Of a stretch of DNA of 31,485 nt, positions 27,901 to 31,485 are shown one piece after another; the stretch's first letter is position 1; each line of letters opens with the position of its first letter. The position numbers and the translations under genes are program-made. Origin of the DNA: Deinococcus sp. GTDB lineage: Bacteria; Deinococcota; Deinococci; Deinococcales; Deinococcaceae. The notes under the pieces are model-generated. The model did no database searches, had not been told where the DNA came from, and worked only from the letters and a program-made list of their open reading frames with translations. The DNA lies in the NCBI RefSeq assembly GCF_030523985.1, contig NZ_JAUNHK010000022.1:1-31485 (forward strand), in the 5' to 3' direction.

Positions 27901-30370
27901 CAACACTTCGACGGCAACCATCACGGCGGGCCGCGTGGCCGACGTCGCCATCAGCAAGACAGGCACCACCAGCGCCGCGCAGGGGCAGGACGTGTCTTAC
28001 CAGATCCGGGTCTGGAACAACGGCAACACGGCCCTGAACGCGGGCGACGTGACCGTGACCGATACCGTGCCCAACCTGACGGGCGTGACCTGGAGCTGTG
28101 CGCCCACCGGCACGGCCTCCTGCGGCACGACCACCAGTGGGAGCGGGAACAGCATCAGCCTGAACCTGGGTGCCCTGCCGGTAGATGCCAGCACGACCAC
28201 TGGCCCCGACACCAACTACGTGACCATCACGGTCAACGGCAAAGCCGGGGCCACTGGCAGCTTCCAAAACAGCGCTACCGCGACGGTGAACGGTCCGGCT
28301 GCCGCCGACAACGACACCAGCAACAACACGGCGACGGCAGCGAGCACCACCGTCACCCCCAGCGCCGACGTACAGATCACCAAGACTGGCCCGGCGAGCG
28401 CGGCTCCGGGGACGCAGATCAGCTACGTGCTGAAAATCACCAACAACGGCCCCAGCGCAGCGAACGGTACGACCTTCGCCGATCAGGTGTCGCAGTTGCT
28501 GACGGGTGTGACCGCCACCTGCCAGAGCCCCACGGGCGGCGCGAGTGGCTGCACGGTCACGGTGGGCAGCGACGACACCCAAAACCCCCCCACCAGCAAT
28601 TACGTGACTGGCAGCATTTCTACTCTGCCCAGCGGCGGCAGCGTGGAAATCAGGGTGACGGGGACGGTTCCCAGCAGCCTGACCGGTACCCTGAACAATG
28701 TGGCGACCGTGAGCGCGCCGAGTAGCGTATTCGAGCCGAACACCGCCAACAACACCAGCAGCGCGGTCACCACGTCGCTCGCGCGGTCAGCCGACCTGAG
28801 CATCACCAAGGACGACGGCAAGACCAGCATCGTGGCCGGGGAACGCACCACGTACACCATCGTCGTGAAGAACAACGGTCCCAGCGACGTGAGCGGCGCG
28901 GTCTTTGCCGACACGGTTCCCAGTACGCTCCTCGCCGTGAGCTGGACCTGCACGGCATCGAACGGAGCGGTGTGCCCCGCTGACAGCGGCAGCGGCAACA
29001 ACATCAGCCAGACCATCGCGACCTTGCCTGCTGGCGGCACGCTCACGTACAGCGTGGCGGGTACGGTCAACCGCACTGCGACGGGCTCGCTGACCAACAC
29101 GGCGACCATCACGGCCCCCAGCGACGTGACGGACGGCACGGCGGCCAACAACAGTGCTAGCGATACCGACAGTGTCATTCCGCTGGCGGACCTTGAGATC
29201 CGGAAAGTCGGTCCGGAACAGGCCAACCTGAACGGCACGGTCACCTACACCATCAAGGTCTGGAACCAGGGACCGAACCCGGCGACTGGCGCGACCATCA
29301 CGGACACGGTGCCCAGTAGCCTGACGAACGTGACCTGGACGTGTGTGGGCGCGGGGGGTGCCACCTGTGGAACAGCGTCCGGGAGCGGCAACAACATTAG
29401 CCTGAGTGCCGACCTGCCGGTGGACAGCAACGCAGCCGAAGGTCCAGACGTGGACTACGTGACCCTCAAGGTCACCGGCACAGCGACGGCGGTGGGCGAC
29501 CTGACCAACACGGCCCGCGTCAGTGCGCCCAGCAGCGTGAGCGACACCAACACCCCAAACAACAGCAGCAGCTTTACCACCGCAGTCGGCAACAACGCCG
29601 ATCTGGGCATCACGAAAACTGGTTCGGCCTACGCCAAGCCCGGCGAAACCGTGACCTACACCCTGACCGTGACCAATGCCGGTCCGCAGGCGGCTACCGG
29701 CGTGACCGTCACCGACACCCTGCCCGACCACCTGACCTACGTGAGCAGTACGCCAGCGGCGACTGTCACCGGTCAGACCCTGACCTGGACGCTGGGCAAC
29801 CTGGACGTGAACGGCACCCAGACCATTACGGTCACCACGAAAGCGCCCGGTGAGACCACACTGGCGGGGACCCCGGCGGCCCGCAGCCTGACCAATACGG
29901 CCAGTGTGAGCGCCAGCAACGCCGACCCGCAGCAGAGCAACAATTCTTCCTCGGCCACCACGAATATGGTGTACGTGCAACTGCTGAAGTCTGTCCGGAA
30001 CGTTACCAGGGGCGGGGAATTCAGCACGTCGAGCGCTGGGCTTCCCGGTGAAGTCCTGGCCTACTGCGTCGACTTCAAGAATTACGGAGGAGCCGACCTG
30101 CCCAACTTCACCATGACCGATCACGTTCCAGGCAATACCGTGGCGCTGACGACCGCCTACGACGCCGACGAACCCAGCACCGCCACCGGCTTCGGTGTCC
30201 GGCTGGTGCGCGGGGGCACGACCTCTTATCTGACGAGCGCCGCCGGTGACGACGTGGGCACCCTGAGTACCTCCGGCGGCGCGTTCGGCCAGGGGACCAT
30301 GACCATAGACCTTGGCAAAGTCCTCGCGGGCGAAACGGGGACGGTCTGTTTCCGCGTGACCATCAAGTAA
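24920..30370 (+). CDS. Giant secreted DUF11-repeat protein
   Basis: A 1816-residue protein with a Sec signal peptide (MRRNRLWLGAASLLSLMGFN..., cleavage after AQA) and no membrane anchor, LPXTG or SLH motif. Residues about 25-290 form a beta-propeller-like, Tyr/Ser/Asn-rich domain (NAIYALNPTTGANYLQF). From about 294 there are ten DUF11-type Ig-like repeats; those from 431 onward start near 431, 567, 707, 846, 1007, 1150, 1292, 1423 and 1560, with the shared opening VTYTIRVWNNGPSA. A C-terminal domain begins near 1684. Most repeats have a Cys pair (WSCAATGSSTC), so likely disulfides. It is presumably an envelope or extracellular adhesin. The repeat at about 846-1005 is unlike the others in sequence and GC. 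GGAG lies 8 nt before the ATG. Confidence 0.93.
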   Translation: MRRNRLWLGAASLLSLMGFNSAQAASYCTAVYSLAAQTSGGNNAIYALNPTTGANYLQFTTQSPEANALAVEVNSNRMYYIERDTGYIGTYDVLSGATTRKVLYWQYNGTSYPLTSYMGSFNNNYGVIVGGAVDSNSTYWVYTSLGYIFRYDPARSALIYVSQLYYTSGGYNYTLNSTNGDIVFDSSGQAYVIAETNSTPRLWKVDLSSGAMTSPVTLTYNGSSMNTANTSAAVTGLAINPISGTMYITRQDPNGNPQYMSLNPSNGVLTLITDYSGSSLLDMTACTQPPPVAPTIAKSFSPTSASTVPATTRLTLTLNNPNSGPIFLYQALRDTLPSGMTVASTPNLSNTCTAASGNTVTASAGSTSISLNDGARINPGSCTIAVDVTVNNPGTYTNTIAAGTSTGGLNTSSGAASSTSATFTATGTIDAAIQKTGPATISQNGTVTYTLRVWNNGPSAANGITINDAVPSGLTNVQWSCARTGTASCGTASGTGNSISLKANLPVDGGATATADTNFVTITVTGKASTAGSMTNTASLAFPSGYSDTNSSNDSSSATTTVYPVVDLAAAKTVDAPTVGQGGKVTYTIRVWNNGPSAVSGATFADAVPGNLTGVTWSCAATGSSTCGTASGSGNTINTTLGNLAVDTGSTTTADTNYVTFTVTGTATGATGSITNTATVTAPSGYNDSSSANNSSSVTSSIQPVADVAIQKTGTATAAINGNVSYTIRVWNNGTSAVSGAVLRDTVPSALSSVTWSCAATGTASCGSVTNGTGNTINLTLGNLAVDTGSPSTADTNYVTLTVNAKAGSGADITNTATVAAPSGYTDTNSANNSSSQKTLIGTQADLQIVKTANKTSYNVGELVTYTINVYNNSLKGTNPEKVTITDIVPSSLTNVSWACISYNNYGAAPGDWYYDCDTTDGSAAGAFGIDNSNDDKSGTGNNIVLPNVKMGADGTTRYIQITVRGTASAAGIIDNTASVVINDASYVDMKTADNTSTATITAGRVADVAISKTGTTSAAQGQDVSYQIRVWNNGNTALNAGDVTVTDTVPNLTGVTWSCAPTGTASCGTTTSGSGNSISLNLGALPVDASTTTGPDTNYVTITVNGKAGATGSFQNSATATVNGPAAADNDTSNNTATAASTTVTPSADVQITKTGPASAAPGTQISYVLKITNNGPSAANGTTFADQVSQLLTGVTATCQSPTGGASGCTVTVGSDDTQNPPTSNYVTGSISTLPSGGSVEIRVTGTVPSSLTGTLNNVATVSAPSSVFEPNTANNTSSAVTTSLARSADLSITKDDGKTSIVAGERTTYTIVVKNNGPSDVSGAVFADTVPSTLLAVSWTCTASNGAVCPADSGSGNNISQTIATLPAGGTLTYSVAGTVNRTATGSLTNTATITAPSDVTDGTAANNSASDTDSVIPLADLEIRKVGPEQANLNGTVTYTIKVWNQGPNPATGATITDTVPSSLTNVTWTCVGAGGATCGTASGSGNNISLSADLPVDSNAAEGPDVDYVTLKVTGTATAVGDLTNTARVSAPSSVSDTNTPNNSSSFTTAVGNNADLGITKTGSAYAKPGETVTYTLTVTNAGPQAATGVTVTDTLPDHLTYVSSTPAATVTGQTLTWTLGNLDVNGTQTITVTTKAPGETTLAGTPAARSLTNTASVSASNADPQQSNNSSSATTNMVYVQLLKSVRNVTRGGEFSTSSAGLPGEVLAYCVDFKNYGGADLPNFTMTDHVPGNTVALTTAYDADEPSTATGFGVRLVRGGTTSYLTSAAGDDVGTLSTSGGAFGQGTMTIDLGKVLAGETGTVCFRVTIK

Positions 30371-30378
30371 AACGGCTT

Positions 30379-30419
30379 TGAAGAGAGCGGGCAGCCCCAG
30401 CGGCTGCTCCTCTTTTTCT
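30379..30419 (+). terminator. Intrinsic terminator of the DUF11 gene
   Basis: AAGAG and CTCTT form the outer stem and CAGCC with GGCTG the inner stem, with unpaired bases between them; the hairpin is followed by TTTCTTCTTT. It lies just after the stop. Confidence 0.7.
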
Positions 30420-30453
30420 TCTTTCTGCCTGGGGACGCCGTACCCTGTCTCCC

Positions 30454-31209
30454 ATGTTCGATTCCCACACCCACCTCGATTACCTCGAAGACCCGGCCTC
30501 GGCACGCGGGGAACTCGGCCTGACGGGGATGGTCTGCATCGGGGCCAGCCCGGAACATGCCCGCAACGCTGTGGCCCTGGCCGAACGGTTTGACGACGTG
30601 TGGGCGACGGTCGGTTTGCACCCCACCGACGCCGGGCAGGACTCGCCCGAAACCCGCGCCGCCATCGAGTCGTGGCTCGACCATCCCCGTGTGGTGGGAC
30701 TGGGGGAGAGCGGTCTGGACGACTACTGGGACGACACCCAGCGTCCAGCGCAGCAGGCTGCTTTCGAATGGCAGCTCGACCTCGCCCAGCGTACGGGGAA
30801 GCCGCTGGTCATTCACACCCGTGACAAGGCTGGTCAGGACTCGGCCCACCGGGGCGTGATAGACACCCTGCGCGACTGGCCCGACGTACAGGTGATTCTG
30901 CACTGCTTCAGCGGACACGCGGGCCTGCTGGCCTTCGGGCTGGAACGCGGTGCCTATTTCGGTTTTGCGGGCAACACCACTTACAAGAACGCCGCAGAGA
31001 TTCAGGCTGCCGCCCGCACTGTGCCGCTCGACCGCCTGCTGCTGGAAACGGACGCCCCTTTTCTGGCTCCGGTGCCCAAGCGGGGCAAACCCAACCGCCC
31101 CGGCTACGTGCGCCACACCCTGGAATTCGTGGCGGCCCTGCGCGGCATGGACGCGGCCACCCTGGAACAGGCCACCGACGCGAACACCCGGCGGGTCTAC
31201 GGGATTTGA
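30454..31209 (+). CDS. TatD-family metal-dependent hydrolase (deoxyribonuclease)
   Basis: A 251-residue TIM-barrel hydrolase of the TatD family, 3'-5' DNA exonucleases that also act in DNA repair and cell-death DNA clean-up. The metal ligands are visible: His5 and His7 (DSHTHLD), the Glu of GLGESGLD, His in VIHTRDK, His in LHCFSG, and the Asp in LLLETDAPFLAP. The length and C-terminus (RGKPNRPGYVRHTLEFVA) are normal. TACCCT lies 7 nt before the ATG, the leaderless layout. It is followed by tRNA-Arg. Confidence 0.93.
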   Translation: MFDSHTHLDYLEDPASARGELGLTGMVCIGASPEHARNAVALAERFDDVWATVGLHPTDAGQDSPETRAAIESWLDHPRVVGLGESGLDDYWDDTQRPAQQAAFEWQLDLAQRTGKPLVIHTRDKAGQDSAHRGVIDTLRDWPDVQVILHCFSGHAGLLAFGLERGAYFGFAGNTTYKNAAEIQAAARTVPLDRLLLETDAPFLAPVPKRGKPNRPGYVRHTLEFVAALRGMDAATLEQATDANTRRVYGI

Positions 31210-31213
31210 ACAA

Positions 31214-31225
31214 GCTTGCTATACT
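31214..31225 (+). promoter_or_regulatory. Extended -10 promoter of tRNA-Arg
   Basis: TGCTATACT (31217-31225) is an extended -10 (TGN before TATACT at 31220-31225), about 30 nt upstream of the tRNA. No -35 is clear, since the tatD-family stop lies in that position. Confidence 0.6.
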
Positions 31226-31255
31226 GCCCGGCGCACCAGCGTGTGCCCGTGCAAC

Positions 31256-31332
<77 letters not shown>

Positions 31333-31337
31333 GAAAA

Positions 31338-31361
31338 AAGCCCCGCCTAGCGCGGGGTTTT
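31338..31361 (+). terminator. Intrinsic terminator of tRNA-Arg
   Basis: CCCCGC (31341-31346) pairs with GCGGGG (31352-31357), followed by TTTTC. It starts 6 nt past the tRNA 3' end. Confidence 0.88.
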
Positions 31362-31485
31362 CGCTTTTCTGGGCTGACTCGGTGTTTTGACCATTTGGGA
31401 CGTGTGACCAACCAGTCTATCTAGCTCAAGTTTTTACGGCGATTAGGGGTTGACAGTTGAGGCGGAAGGTGCGAAGCGAAGATTG

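Noticed and set aside
24920..30370. CRISPR-like repetition in the DUF11 gene
   Set aside because: The repeats are coding, about 400 bp, and diverged; no short identical repeats with spacers are present.
28787..30505. A 572-codon minus-strand frame inside the DUF11 gene
   Set aside because: Shadow of the repeats; no ribosome site and no domain.
31333..31485. Phage or island attachment site next to tRNA-Arg
   Set aside because: No integrase or direct repeat of the tRNA end is visible in the 153 bases to the end of the window.

Overview
This window is GC-rich chromosomal DNA that I read as Deinococcus, very close to D. radiodurans. The reasons are the gene content (a DnaJ without zinc finger, PPK2, a large DUF11 surface protein, a DprA of this type), a HAIR-type HspR operator in front of dnaK, and many genes preceded by a TANNNT -10 hexamer 5-8 nt before the start codon, the leaderless-mRNA layout known from Deinococcus. 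The species call is an inference from sequence character, not from a search.

Layout. 1-5.4 kb: the last codons of a probable outer-membrane beta-barrel gene, then a minus-strand block: a secreted TPR protein, dprA, efp and the acetyl-CoA carboxylase genes accB-accC. 5.5-8.6 kb: an alkaline-phosphatase-superfamily enzyme (+), a convergent gap rich in DnaA-box-like inverted repeats, trpF overlapping a small conserved gene (-), a two-CBS-domain protein (+) and a GNAT acetyltransferase (-). 8.6-13.96 kb: the heat-shock locus on the minus strand, dnaK, grpE, a VF530 DNA-binding/ankyrin fusion, an XRE-PIN toxin-antitoxin pair and dnaJ. 14-20.8 kb: an SDR epimerase (+), a membrane PAS protein, hemW, an E2-like protein with a dead catalytic site, PPK2 (all -), a divergent EamA transporter (+) and a cysteine-less Spx/ArsC-like protein (-). 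20.8-24.5 kb: a restriction-type nuclease-like protein with DUF4357 (-), a DUF4870 membrane protein (+) and the GTPase hflX (+), whose conserved N-terminus seems to begin at an ATA codon. 24.5-31.5 kb: a 332-bp structured gap, a 1816-residue secreted DUF11-repeat protein, a TatD-family nuclease and tRNA-Arg(CCU).

The genes that clearly work together are accB/accC (first step of fatty acid synthesis) and dnaK/grpE/dnaJ (Hsp70 cycle, under a HAIR site and a consensus promoter). Most of the rest is housekeeping or stress related: translation rescue and ribosome GTPase (efp, hflX), natural transformation and recombination (dprA), polyphosphate-dependent nucleotide kinase (ppk2), heme trafficking (hemW).

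The least explained signals are a family of heptad-built inverted repeats, each starting about 7-13 nt downstream of a stop codon (four cases); two inverted repeats built on DnaA-box-like cores; the foreign-looking pair of modules inside the heat-shock cluster; the degenerate E2-like protein; the ATA start of hflX; and a low-GC, structurally different repeat in the DUF11 protein.
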